Source: DATAEK01 sp036258055 (lineage in GTDB: Bacteria > Acidobacteriota > Vicinamibacteria > Vicinamibacterales > 2-12-FULL-66-21). Taken from it: a DNA stretch of 64,000 bases. Below are positions 36,663 through 45,368 of the stretch, piece by piece (position 1 is the stretch's first letter; every line of letters starts with the position of its first letter). The notes under the pieces were generated by a model that saw only the letters and a program-made list of their open reading frames with translations, was not told the DNA's origin and did not search any database. The stretch covers positions 3,228 to 67,227 of the forward strand of contig DATAEK010000140.1 in NCBI GenBank assembly GCA_036258055.1. The letters are read 5' to 3'. The translations under genes were made by a program, and so were the position numbers.

Positions 36663-38144
36663 TCAGTAGGCCTTTGCGAACCAGGCCTCGCCCACGCTCT
36701 GGCGTCCGCATTTCACGCATGTCCCGGCGGTCCCCTCGCTTCCGAACGGGATGTTGCGCAGCGTCGCCTGCGTCTCCGCCTTGATCTGCGCCTCGCAATC
36801 CGCGCTGCCGCACCATCCGGCGATGACGAAGCCGGGGCGCCCTTCCATGACGGACTTGAACTCCTCGTAGGACGACACGCGGGTCGTGTGCTCCTCCCTG
36901 AATTTCACGGCGCGCGCGAACAGCGCGGCCTGAATCTCGACGAGGAGCGAGACGATCCGTGCCGTCAGACCGTCCATCGCCGTGGGCATCTTCTCGCGCG
37001 TGTCGCGGCGCGCGAGAAGGACCTGCGACTTCTCGATGTCCTTGGGCCCGATTTCCAGCCGGAGGGGAACACCGCGCATTTCCCACTCGGCGAACTTCCA
37101 GCCGGGGGTGTAGGCCTCACGATCGTCGAGCATCACCCGTACGCCGTGTTGCACGAGATCCGCCTGAATGGCCTTCGCCTTGGGCAGCACGGTCTCCTGC
37201 CAGTTGCCGCGCGCGATCGGCACGATGACGACCTGATACGGCGCAACCTTTGGCGGCAGGATGAGGCCGCTGTCGTCGCCATGCGTCATGATGGCGCCGC
37301 CGATGAGCCTCGTGGACACGCCCCAGGACGTGGTCCATGCGTGCTGCAGCGTCTTGTCGCGCCCCTGGAACTGGATCTCGAAGGCCTTCGCGAAATTCTG
37401 TCCAAGGTTGTGCGACGTGCCCGCCTGGAGCGCACGGCCGTCACCCATCAGCGCCTCGATCGAGTAGGTGCGTGACGCGCCGGCGAACTTCTCGCTCTCG
37501 CTCTTCTGGCCGTCCATGACGGGCATCGCCAGATCGTTCTCGCAGAAATCTTTGTACAGCCCGAGGATCCGCAGCGTTTCGGCCTGCGCTTCTTCCTCGG
37601 TCTCGTGCGCCGTATGCCCTTCCTGCCAGAGGAACTCGGTCGTGCGGAGAAACGGCCGGGTGACCTTCTCCCAGCGCACGACGTTGCACCACTGGTTGAT
37701 TAGAATCGGCAGATCACGCCACGACTGAATCCACTTCGCGTACATCGTCCCGATGATGACTTCGGAGGTCGGCCGGATGATCAGCGGTTCCTCGAGCTCC
37801 TCGTCGCCCCCTCTCGTGACCCACGCCACTTGAGGGGCGAAGCCTTCGACGTGTTCCGCCTCGCGCATCAGGAGCGACCGAGGAATGAAAAGCGGGAAGT
37901 ACGCGTTGACGTGCCCGGTCTCCTTGAAGCGCCGGTCGAGCCCCTGCTGAATCAGTTCCCAGATCGCGTAGCCGTACGGGCGGATCACCATGCAGCCCTT
38001 GACGGGCGAATAGTCGGCGAGCTCTGCGCGCCGGACGACGTCCAGGTACCAGCGCGAGAAGTCCTCGGACTGAGGGGTGATCTCGGTGACGAGCGCCTGC
38101 TTCCCCGCGCCGTCAGCGTTCCGCTTTTCGATCTGCTGTGCCAT
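36663..38144 (-). CDS. proS: Prolyl-tRNA synthetase, short (archaeal/eukaryal-like) type
   Basis: A 493-residue class II synthetase charging tRNA-Pro. Visible are motif 2 (WCNVVRWEKVTRPFLRTTEF), the flipping region SIEALMGDGRALQAGTSHNL and a class II anticodon-binding domain. It lacks the editing insertion of the long E. coli type. The C-terminal zinc-type extension contains SADCE and TCVKCG and ends WFAKAY. These are features of the ProS type 3 group. The start is ATG 38144, sharing a base with the nadB stop; TTG 38147 also exists. Confidence 0.95.
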   Translation of the reverse strand: MAQQIEKRNADGAGKQALVTEITPQSEDFSRWYLDVVRRAELADYSPVKGCMVIRPYGYAIWELIQQGLDRRFKETGHVNAYFPLFIPRSLLMREAEHVEGFAPQVAWVTRGGDEELEEPLIIRPTSEVIIGTMYAKWIQSWRDLPILINQWCNVVRWEKVTRPFLRTTEFLWQEGHTAHETEEEAQAETLRILGLYKDFCENDLAMPVMDGQKSESEKFAGASRTYSIEALMGDGRALQAGTSHNLGQNFAKAFEIQFQGRDKTLQHAWTTSWGVSTRLIGGAIMTHGDDSGLILPPKVAPYQVVIVPIARGNWQETVLPKAKAIQADLVQHGVRVMLDDREAYTPGWKFAEWEMRGVPLRLEIGPKDIEKSQVLLARRDTREKMPTAMDGLTARIVSLLVEIQAALFARAVKFREEHTTRVSSYEEFKSVMEGRPGFVIAGWCGSADCEAQIKAETQATLRNIPFGSEGTAGTCVKCGRQSVGEAWFAKAY

Positions 38145-39709
38145 CAACGTTCCTGGGCGTCAGCCGCCCGCTCCTCTGCGATCCGTCGCTTCCAGTGTAC
38201 ATCGTCCCTCTGCGGGTGATCTTCGCGGTAGTGCGCACCGCGGCTCTCTTCGCGACGGCGGGCGGCGCGGACGATGAGCCGCGCGACCGTGAGCAAACTC
38301 AAAGTGGCCCAGCCGTCAGCGTCGAGCGACCCGCCGTCCTGCCACCGGCGTTCGCTCTCGCGCCACGCAACGTCGAGCGTTCGCCACGCCGATTCGAGCC
38401 CTTCGCGCGTACGAAACAACCCGGCATCCCGCCACATCACGTCCCGAATCTCTCCCGCGCTCAACCCACGCGTCGCAGCTGCCGTTGGTCGAGCGCGCGG
38501 CGCCGTCTCGCGATGCGCCGGACTCGGTTCCGGAGCTGTGCGCATTGCGTGTCCAGCGCGCGCGCCGAACACCAGCCCCTCGAGGAGCGAGTTGCTCGCG
38601 AGCCGGTTGGCGCCGTGCACGCCCGTGCATGCCGCCTCACCGGCGGCGAACAATCCGGAAATCGTCGTGCGGCCGTCAAGATCGGTGACGACGCCCCCCA
38701 TCATGTAGTGCGCGGCGGGACCCACGGGCACGCGATCGCGCGCGAGGTCGAGTCCCGCGAGCCGGCACGCCTCCGCGATGAGCGGAAACCGACCGTGCAC
38801 GAAGACCGGATCGAGGTGATCGAGCGAAAGAAACACCGGACGCCCCGTGCGCTGCCCCTCGCGGACGATGCCGCGGGCGACGCGATCCCGAGGGGCCAGA
38901 TCGCCGGCGGGATCGTAGCGGTGCATGAAGGCTTCGCCGACGGCGTTCACGAGCCGCGCGCCTTCGCCGCGGAGCGCCTCCGAGAGCAGGAACCGCGGCT
39001 GTCCCGGCACGCTCAGCGCCGTGGGATGAAACTGCACGAACTCGAGATCCGCGACCTGCGCGCCGGCGCGATACGCCATCGCAACACCGTCACCAGTCGC
39101 GACCGGCGGGTTCGTGGTTTCGCGGTACACCTGACCCGCGCCGCCGGTAGCGAGCAGCACCGCTGACGCGTAGGCCATCCCAATTCCGGCGTCTTCCTGC
39201 AGAAACCGGACGCCGTGACAGCAGCCGTCCTCGACGACGAGATCGATCACCCGCGCGTGATCGTGTGCCGTCACGCCGGGCAGCGCCGACACGCGCTTCC
39301 AGAGAACCCGTCCGATCTCGCGGCCCGTGGCGTCGCGCGCATGGAGCACGCGGCGGACGCTGTGAGCGGCTTCAAGCGTGAGAGAGAGGCAGCCATCCGG
39401 GTCCCGATCGAACCCGGCACCCCACTCGATCAGCTCCCGCACGTAGCGTGGGCCGTCGCCGACGAGCACGCGCACGGCAGCCTCGTCGCACAGGCCCGCA
39501 CCCGCCGCGATCGTGTCGGCGGCGTGGAGCTCGGGGGAATCGTCGTCACCGACTGCGGCGGCAATGCCGCCCTGCGCGTACCCGGTGTTGCCTTCCCGCG
39601 GCTCCGCCTTGGTCAGAATCAGGACCGATCCGGCAGACGCGAGCTCCGCAGCGGCCCGCAGACCGGCGATGCCACTCCCGATGATGAGATAGTCGGCGCG
39701 CAGCTCCAC
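38144..39709 (-). CDS. nadB: L-aspartate oxidase
   Basis: A 521-residue flavoprotein oxidising L-aspartate to iminoaspartate, the first step of NAD biosynthesis. It shows the FAD site DYLIIGSGIAGLRAAAELA, the GNTGYAQGGIAAA loop, ATGGAGQVYRETTNP, the catalytic region EFVQFHPTALSV, and AAGEAACTGVHGANRLASNS with the succinate-dehydrogenase-like fold. The C-terminal helical domain is normal. nadA and nadC are not adjacent; instead proS and polysaccharide genes follow with overlap. Confidence 0.94.
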   Translation of the reverse strand: MELRADYLIIGSGIAGLRAAAELASAGSVLILTKAEPREGNTGYAQGGIAAAVGDDDSPELHAADTIAAGAGLCDEAAVRVLVGDGPRYVRELIEWGAGFDRDPDGCLSLTLEAAHSVRRVLHARDATGREIGRVLWKRVSALPGVTAHDHARVIDLVVEDGCCHGVRFLQEDAGIGMAYASAVLLATGGAGQVYRETTNPPVATGDGVAMAYRAGAQVADLEFVQFHPTALSVPGQPRFLLSEALRGEGARLVNAVGEAFMHRYDPAGDLAPRDRVARGIVREGQRTGRPVFLSLDHLDPVFVHGRFPLIAEACRLAGLDLARDRVPVGPAAHYMMGGVVTDLDGRTTISGLFAAGEAACTGVHGANRLASNSLLEGLVFGARAGHAMRTAPEPSPAHRETAPRARPTAAATRGLSAGEIRDVMWRDAGLFRTREGLESAWRTLDVAWRESERRWQDGGSLDADGWATLSLLTVARLIVRAARRREESRGAHYREDHPQRDDVHWKRRIAEERAADAQER

Positions 39710-39803
39710 ACGTGAACCGATCCTGTTATCCTACCATCCGCCTTGCTGGTTCCCGGTCGTCTTGCCTTCGCCGTCCGGCGATCCCTCGGCGCCTGGTGAA
39801 CCC

Positions 39804-40907
39804 GTGACTGCTTCGCCACAGCCAGTCCTTTCGTCTCGCTTCCAAGTGCGCGCCGCGTCGGGCGACTACGCCGTCGAAATCGCGCACGGCGCGGCTGCGA
39901 GGCTGACCGCCCTGCTCGATGCCATCGGTGCGCCCTCCCGTCGTATCGTCGTCTCGAACGCCACCGTCTGGCGCCACCACGGTGAACTGTTCGGTGCCGT
40001 GAGCCGGGACGAACCAGTGCTGATTCCCGACGGAGAACGATTCAAACAGCTGCCGACGGTCAGCAAGATCTACGATGCGCTCCTCCGGGTTGGAGCCGAT
40101 CGATCGACGACGATCGTCGCCATCGGTGGCGGGGTCGTCGGCGATACCGCGGGATTCGCCGCCGCTACCTACTTGCGCGGTGTGCCGGTTGCGCAAGTTC
40201 CGACGACGCTCCTCGCCCAGGTGGACAGCGCGATCGGCGGCAAGGTCGGCGTCAATCACCCGCTGGGAAAGAATCTCATCGGCGCGTTCCATCAGCCAAT
40301 CGCCGTCGTGGTCGATCCGGCCGTGCTGTCGACGCTCCCCCGCCGTGAGTTCCGCGCGGGACTCTATGAGGTCGTCAAGTACGGCATGATCGCGAACCGC
40401 GATCTCTTCACCCAGATCTCCGGCAGCCTGCAACCGATCTTCGCGCGTGAACCTGCGGCGCTCGTGCCGATCATCGCCGAGTCGTGCCGGATCAAAGCCG
40501 CGATCGTTGAACAGGACGAACGGGAATCCGGCCCGCGGCGCGCGCTGAACTTCGGCCATACGGTCGGCCACGCGCTCGAAGCGGTAACGAAGTACAAGCG
40601 GTTTCTCCACGGAGAGGCGGTGGCCTACGGCATGATGGCCGCGGCGGCGCTCGGCGTGGCGCGCGGCGTCCTCACGGCCGACGATCAGCAGGCGCTGCGG
40701 GCGCTGATCACGCAGATGGGACCGCTGCCTCCGGTGGGCGATCTGTCAGCGAGTCAGGCGCTCGAATCCGTCGCAAGGGACAAGAAGGTCATTGCCGGCA
40801 CGCTTCACTTCGTCCTGCCAACCGGGATTGGCAGCACGACGACGGTGCGCGACGTCACGATGGAGGAGCTTGCGGGAGCGGCAGTCGAGATCGGGCTCGG
40901 GCCCTGA
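39804..40907 (+). CDS. aroB: 3-dehydroquinate synthase
   Basis: A protein of about 367 residues converting DAHP to 3-dehydroquinate in the shikimate pathway with NAD+ and a divalent metal. Motifs are IAIGGGVVGDTAGFAAATYL, PTTLLAQVDSAIGGKVGVNH (active-site lysine region), YEVVKYGMI, and the metal-binding LNFGHTVGHALE and FLHGEAVAYGM. The GTG at 39804 is used as start; a TTG at 39762 would add 14 Pro/Ser-rich residues. It is divergent from nadB. The opposite-strand gene that follows ends 3 bp beyond it. Confidence 0.93.
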   Translation: MTASPQPVLSSRFQVRAASGDYAVEIAHGAAARLTALLDAIGAPSRRIVVSNATVWRHHGELFGAVSRDEPVLIPDGERFKQLPTVSKIYDALLRVGADRSTTIVAIGGGVVGDTAGFAAATYLRGVPVAQVPTTLLAQVDSAIGGKVGVNHPLGKNLIGAFHQPIAVVVDPAVLSTLPRREFRAGLYEVVKYGMIANRDLFTQISGSLQPIFAREPAALVPIIAESCRIKAAIVEQDERESGPRRALNFGHTVGHALEAVTKYKRFLHGEAVAYGMMAAAALGVARGVLTADDQQALRALITQMGPLPPVGDLSASQALESVARDKKVIAGTLHFVLPTGIGSTTTVRDVTMEELAGAAVEIGLGP

Positions 40908-40910
40908 GTC

Positions 40911-42302
40911 TCACTCCAGTCGATGCTCTTTGAGCTTCAACAACAGCGCTTTGTAGCCGATCTGAAGGATCTCTGCGGCCCGTCCTTTGTTGTTCTCTGC
41001 TTGCTTCAGCGCTTCCTGAATCTTCACCTTCTCCACTTCAGCCACGACGCGCCGTGTGACGTCGGCCAGCGACCCGTTGAGATCGACCTGCGCCCAGGGG
41101 TCGGACTGCGCTTCCGCCTGAATGGGTGCCGAAAACGTGAGGTTCAGATGACGCGGCAGGATCGTTTCCCCTTCCGCCAGGATCACCGCGCGCTCGATGC
41201 AGTTCTGGAGCTCGCGCACGTTGCCCGGCCAGTGGTACGTCTGCAGCTGCTCGAGCGCGCCCGGCGAAAACGCGAGCGGCCTCTTCTTCATGTCGCGGCA
41301 GAATCGCTCGACGAAGAAGCGCGCGAGCAACGGCACGTCACCCTTGCGCTCGCGGAGGGGCGGCACGGTAATCGGAAAAACGGAGAGACGGAAGAAGAGA
41401 TCTTCGCGGAACCGGCGTGCCGCGACCGCGGCGCGTAGACCTCGGTTGGTTGCCGCGACCAGCCGCACATCGACCTGCACCGAGGCGGTACCGCCGACGC
41501 GCTCGAATCGCTTCTCTTCAAGCGCGCGCAGGATCTTCGCCTGGAGGGACAGCGGCAGATCGCCGATCTCGTCCAGGAACAGCGTCCCCCGATGCGCCAT
41601 CTCGAACTTGCCGGGCTTGCGGGCCACGGCGCCCGTAAAGGCCCCTTTCTCGTGGCCGAAGAGCTCCGTTTCGAGCAACGTCTCGGGAATCGCGGCGCAG
41701 TTGATCGCGACAAACGGCGCTTCCGCGCGTGGACTCAGCGCGTGCAGCGATCGCGCGAAGAGCTCCTTGCCCGTGCCGCTCTCCCCTTCGAGGAGCACGG
41801 TCGTATCCGTGGCAGCCGCGCGCTGAAGACCGGCGAACACTTTCCGCAGAGACGCATCGTCGCCGACGAGCTGCGGCGCGCCGCGGCGTACCGCGAGCTC
41901 CTCCTTCAGCAGCAGGTTCTCGGTCACGATGCGCCGCTGCTCGAGCGCACGGCTCACGAGCAGGAGCAGGTGATCGGGATCGACCGGCTTGGCGAGAAAG
42001 TCGAGCGCGCCCTCCTTCATCGCCGCCACCGCGTCCTCGATGCTGCCATAGGCCGTCATCACGATGACCGGTACGTCCGCGTCGATCTCCTTCGACGCGC
42101 GCAGCACGCCGAAGCCGTCCCCCTCCGGCAGACGCAGGTCGGACAACACGAGCGCCGGCTGGTTCTGTTGGAGGATGCGGACCGCTTCGGGCTGGTCACG
42201 TGCTTCGAGCACGGCATGCCCCGGACGCTCCAGCGCGTGCCGGAGCATCGTTCGAAGCGAGTCCTTGTCTTCGACGATCAGAATCTGGGCGGGAGCAGCC
42301 AC
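40911..42302 (-). CDS. NtrC-family sigma-54-dependent response regulator
   Basis: A 463-residue protein in three domains. The receiver spans 1-120, with phospho-acceptor D55 in LVLSDLRLPEGDG and K105. The AAA+ activator spans about 140-380, with Walker A GESGTGKE (173-180), the sigma-54 contact loop GAFTGA (220-225) and Walker B GTLFLDEIGDL. A Fis-type helix-turn-helix closes the protein (NNKGRAAEILQIGYKALLLK). It activates sigma-54 promoters when phosphorylated. No partner kinase is adjacent. It lies 17 bp after the exported coiled-coil gene and probably ends the pilin operon, so it may activate the sigma-54-like site at that operon's head. Confidence 0.93.
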   Translation of the reverse strand: MAAPAQILIVEDKDSLRTMLRHALERPGHAVLEARDQPEAVRILQQNQPALVLSDLRLPEGDGFGVLRASKEIDADVPVIVMTAYGSIEDAVAAMKEGALDFLAKPVDPDHLLLLVSRALEQRRIVTENLLLKEELAVRRGAPQLVGDDASLRKVFAGLQRAAATDTTVLLEGESGTGKELFARSLHALSPRAEAPFVAINCAAIPETLLETELFGHEKGAFTGAVARKPGKFEMAHRGTLFLDEIGDLPLSLQAKILRALEEKRFERVGGTASVQVDVRLVAATNRGLRAAVAARRFREDLFFRLSVFPITVPPLRERKGDVPLLARFFVERFCRDMKKRPLAFSPGALEQLQTYHWPGNVRELQNCIERAVILAEGETILPRHLNLTFSAPIQAEAQSDPWAQVDLNGSLADVTRRVVAEVEKVKIQEALKQAENNKGRAAEILQIGYKALLLKLKEHRLE

Positions 42303-42319
42303 GCGCGACGTCGGGGTCC

Positions 42320-42898
42320 TCAGCGGAGCCAGCCTGGTGGAACACCAGCCTTCCGCGCTTCCTCTTCGATGTCTGCGATGTCCTTCGTGTGCTGTGCGAT
42401 GTCAGCCCTGAGGCGCTCCAGCTCGGCGAGCGCCTTCTGGCGGTCTTCCCCGATCTTGCCCCGCTGGTACGGATCGTCGCGGTTCACGAAGTCGGAGGTC
42501 AGCGCGTTGATGCGGCTCTGGAGCGCTTCAGCAAACATCTGATCGCGGCGAAGCGTCTCGCGCGCGGCGCCGATGCGGGCCCTCCAGGCGGCTTCGTCCT
42601 TGTCCTTGTCGGTTTCGGCGGGCTTCTGCGCCTGTGCGGCCTGATCCTCCTGGGGCTGGGGAACGGCCGCGGGCAGCGGCGCCGGCGCGGCGCCCGACGG
42701 TTGACCACCCTGCGGCAAGTCCTTGTTCGTCAGAACTTTGCCGGACGGCTTCGCGACCTTTCGGCGCTCCTGCTCCTTCTTCGCCACCTCGGCCAGCGGT
42801 GGATTCTGGGCGCTGGCAGCGATGGGCACGAGAAACGCGCCGAGGAGCGCGGCCGCGACCACGGCTCGTGGACGTAAGAGCGAGTCAGTCAATGACAT
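42320..42898 (-). CDS. Exported coiled-coil protein of unknown function
   Basis: A 192-residue protein with a clean signal peptide (cleavage near VPIAASAQ). A Pro/Ala/Gln-rich linker (PAPLPAAVPQPQEDQAAQ) is followed by a charged helical region (about 100-180) ending GVPPGWLR. It is predicted to be periplasmic or surface-bound. Its place between the minor pilins and the NtrC regulator suggests a role in pilus assembly or envelope organisation; no family was recognised. The start is ATG 42898; a longer frame upstream has no support. A TAAGAT sequence upstream could give a second promoter. Confidence 0.65.
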   Translation of the reverse strand: MSLTDSLLRPRAVVAAALLGAFLVPIAASAQNPPLAEVAKKEQERRKVAKPSGKVLTNKDLPQGGQPSGAAPAPLPAAVPQPQEDQAAQAQKPAETDKDKDEAAWRARIGAARETLRRDQMFAEALQSRINALTSDFVNRDDPYQRGKIGEDRQKALAELERLRADIAQHTKDIADIEEEARKAGVPPGWLR

Positions 42899-42993
42899 GC
42901 CGCAATAACCCTTGGTTAATCTTAGCAGATGCAGCCCAGCAACACGAGCCGGGATCCGTCGCGTGAAGGACGCTGGACGCGCGTTTTTGCACG

Positions 42994-43671
42994 TCAATGC
43001 ACCTCTTTCCAAGTCAGCAACCGCGCAACTTCCGGACCCGCGCGCCCGATGGCGGCCTCGATGGCCCGATGGGCGCCTCCGAGCCCGAACGCGTCGACAA
43101 ACAGCGCGATCTGGCCATTCGAATCGACACCCGGGTCGCCATCACCGTCCGCCCCATCGTCTGCCACCCAGACTAGGAGGTAGGCCGGCGGCGCGGCGAG
43201 GCCCGGAAGGAGGAGACGGTTGAAGCCCGAGTGACCGTACAAACGCCATCGCGGACTGTCCACGCCAAAGACGCTTGAGCCGTACTGGCTGTTGCTCGCG
43301 GACTGACGCAGGGCCAGCTGCCGTGCGAGGTCGAGATGACGGCCATCGGGCGTCAACGGCGCCACCTGACCGTCGTCGAATGGCGCCACGAGATTCCCCG
43401 GTGGCGCGGCCAGGACAGCACTCCAATCGGGAACCAGCGACAGCGCCCCGATGGTGCGCTCCAGCGCAGCATCCGCCGCGTAGAGCGTTTCCTGACTGGC
43501 GCGGTGCGCGCCACCGATGACGGTCTCGGTGATGGTTGTTGTCATCAGTGCGGACGCGATCGCCGTCATGAGAGCGGCGATCAGGATCACTACGAGCACC
43601 GCGGCACCTCGATCGTCGCACGCTGTCAATCGAGTCCGGCTGAAGCCGGACACTACATCGTGGCCCGTCAC
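42994..43671 (-). CDS. PilX-like minor pilin/pilus assembly protein
   Basis: A 225-residue protein with a hydrophobic N-terminal helix (GAAVLVVILIAALMTAIASALM) followed by TTTITETVIGGAHRASQETL and YAADAALERTIGAL, the pattern of the PilX N-terminal domain. The C-terminal part includes a DDGADGDGDPGVDSNGQ acidic loop. It is preceded by GTG 43671, which overlaps the PilW stop (GTGA). Residues 6-14 (VVSGFSRTR) are encoded by a REP-like palindrome, so either the protein begins with repeat-derived sequence or a later start such as TTG 43629 is used. Confidence 0.7.
   Translation of the reverse strand: MTGHDVVSGFSRTRLTACDDRGAAVLVVILIAALMTAIASALMTTTITETVIGGAHRASQETLYAADAALERTIGALSLVPDWSAVLAAPPGNLVAPFDDGQVAPLTPDGRHLDLARQLALRQSASNSQYGSSVFGVDSPRWRLYGHSGFNRLLLPGLAAPPAYLLVWVADDGADGDGDPGVDSNGQIALFVDAFGLGGAHRAIEAAIGRAGPEVARLLTWKEVH
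43634..43651. repeat. REP-like palindrome inside the PilX-like coding start
   Basis: GTCCGGC, TGAA, GCCGGAC: a perfect 7-bp palindrome with a 4-nt loop, flanked by ACTAC. It is the same element as the cluster at 5385-5516, but here it lies within an open reading frame. Confidence 0.8.
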
Positions 43672-44753
43672 GAGCCGGATCCCACGTTACGTAGAGAGAC
43701 GTCGAACGTGACCTCGACGTCGGGGACCGAGGACTCCGCGCCGATCGATCGACCTCTCCGGCTGAAGTCCCGACTCACGCCGCGGAGATCGTCCAAGCCG
43801 GCCTGCGCCCGAATCGTTACGCGGACGCGCCGGACTCGAAGCAGATCGGCGTCGAACCGGTGGGGCGGCAGCCCGCACGGTGGTCCGTCGGTGAGCAGTG
43901 ACGCCGCTGCGAGCTGCGGCGCAATTCCGCCAAGGTCAGCCAGCAAGGGCACGGGCGGCGTGCCGGCCGCGTACGCACAGTTGGTCTCTCCGTCCGTGGG
44001 CCGCGTGACGCTCGAGGGTGATGGCGCAAGGAAGTACGCGAAGCGAAGATCGACGATGTTCTCGACGAGGGGCACGTCGGATTGATAGCCGTCGTACAGC
44101 ATCAGGCGGGCGTTCACACGATCGAGGTAGTAGACGTGCTGCACGATCGGCACGACTCTGGCGGTGGGTGCCGAATACGCGCGACTGAACGGCGGATTCG
44201 GTACGTCATGAGCCAGCCCCGCTGCGATGCCGGTGACGGAGAACCACTCGACGCCGGCGCCGATACCGGCACGATCGAAGATCGCGCTTCGCGTTCCAGG
44301 CGTAAATCCGCAGAGCCCCCATGACGCGCAACCAGGAGTCATGGAATCGATCGGTAGGTCCGAGGCGACTCCGGCCATGTTGGATGACAATCGCGCCGCC
44401 ACACCTCCCTCGGGAACCGCGACAATCGAAATCCGATCGGTGAAGAAGGTGAGCTCGGGATCAAAGTTCCGCGCGCCGGTTCTCGCAGGTACGACCGGCG
44501 GGAAGTACTGATCGAGCGGACCGGTTCCGACGCCATGAGTCGGTCCAGATCCCGCCGCCAGGAGATCACGCCTCAGCATGTCCGTGGCCACACGGACGCG
44601 CTGCTGAACATCCGCCGCCTCCGGTTGAGCGCGGGCGATGCGTTGGCCACGAGCCGCCGCCTGAAAAAGGAGTCCGAAGGTTGTGACCGCGACGGCCACG
44701 GCGATCAGCATCTCCACCAGCGAGAAGCCTGCCTCTTTCAACACCGCAGTCAC
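43668..44753 (-). CDS. PilW-like prepilin protein
   Basis: A 361-residue type IV prepilin-like protein. The leader and cleavage site MTAVLKEAGFSLVEMLIAVA carry the canonical G|F and the +5 glutamate, followed by a hydrophobic helix (about 10-30). The large C-terminal part, with two Cys pairs (CASWGLC, and NCAYAAG with PPCGLPP), resembles PilW minor pilins that prime pilus assembly. It overlaps the PilV-like stop (ATGA) and is followed by the PilX-like gene, the usual V-W-X order. Confidence 0.82.
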   Translation of the reverse strand: MTAVLKEAGFSLVEMLIAVAVAVTTFGLLFQAAARGQRIARAQPEAADVQQRVRVATDMLRRDLLAAGSGPTHGVGTGPLDQYFPPVVPARTGARNFDPELTFFTDRISIVAVPEGGVAARLSSNMAGVASDLPIDSMTPGCASWGLCGFTPGTRSAIFDRAGIGAGVEWFSVTGIAAGLAHDVPNPPFSRAYSAPTARVVPIVQHVYYLDRVNARLMLYDGYQSDVPLVENIVDLRFAYFLAPSPSSVTRPTDGETNCAYAAGTPPVPLLADLGGIAPQLAAASLLTDGPPCGLPPHRFDADLLRVRRVRVTIRAQAGLDDLRGVSRDFSRRGRSIGAESSVPDVEVTFDVSLRNVGSGS

Positions 44754-45325
44754 CTCGATGCCTTTCTGGTCATCGTCGTTGCGATCAACGCGTCACGGCC
44801 GGTCCAGACGCGTTCGCCGGCACGAGCCCGTCCGAGTTCCTCCGCCACGGGCACGACGAGGACCTGCAACACCAGCGTGTGCTCCGGATCGTCCGCAGCA
44901 CGATGGACGGACCACCGCCGGATGAACGCAGCTCGAGCTGCCGGATGGGGACCGGTCCCGACCCACACGCCACGCGCATCGAGGTAGTCGACATACGGGG
45001 GAATGTTGGCGTCGAGCGTGCCAGCAGGACTCTCGAGCAACCCTGCACCATCCGCCGAGGCCTGCTCGCCTGAGAGATTGGTGGTGACGTCGGTTCGCAA
45101 GATGGGTGTCATCGCGGGCCTGGTCTCGTATGCCCAGGTCAATGACCGGAGCTCCTCGATTTTCGCGCTCGCGTAGATCGTCGCGAGCGTCTGTCCACGG
45201 GCACTGCGAACCCCCGTCATGGCGAGCACGAAAAGCGGCGCAACGCCGAGACAGATGACGACCATCAACCCCATCGCCACGATGACTTCGACGAGCGTGA
45301 AGCCGTTCGTGATGAACCCGCGCAT
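44750..45325 (-). CDS. PilV-like prepilin protein
   Basis: A protein of about 191 residues, starting MRGFITNGFTLVEVIVAMGL with a short basic leader, G|F cleavage site and +5 glutamate. It is processed by prepilin peptidase and belongs in the minor-pilin tip complex. The ATG at 45325 is preferred because it gives a standard leader; GTG 45340 would add five residues but lies only one base from the GGAGG at 45346-45342. It is first in the minus-strand pilin operon. Confidence 0.78.
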   Translation of the reverse strand: MRGFITNGFTLVEVIVAMGLMVVICLGVAPLFVLAMTGVRSARGQTLATIYASAKIEELRSLTWAYETRPAMTPILRTDVTTNLSGEQASADGAGLLESPAGTLDANIPPYVDYLDARGVWVGTGPHPAARAAFIRRWSVHRAADDPEHTLVLQVLVVPVAEELGRARAGERVWTGRDALIATTMTRKASR

Positions 45326-45352
45326 CAGGCGATACGACACGCCTCCATGGAG

Positions 45353-45368
45353 TGCAACTGGTGCGCCG
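45353..45368 (-). promoter_or_regulatory. Candidate sigma-54 promoter for the pilin operon
   Basis: Read on the minus strand: CGGCGC, five bases (ACCAG), TTGCA. This keeps the GG at -24 and GC at -12 with exact 10-bp spacing and a perfect TTGCA half. The start is predicted at about 45342, leaving a leader of about 17 nt before ATG 45325. An NtrC-type activator is encoded at the far end of the same gene series. Confidence 0.45.
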
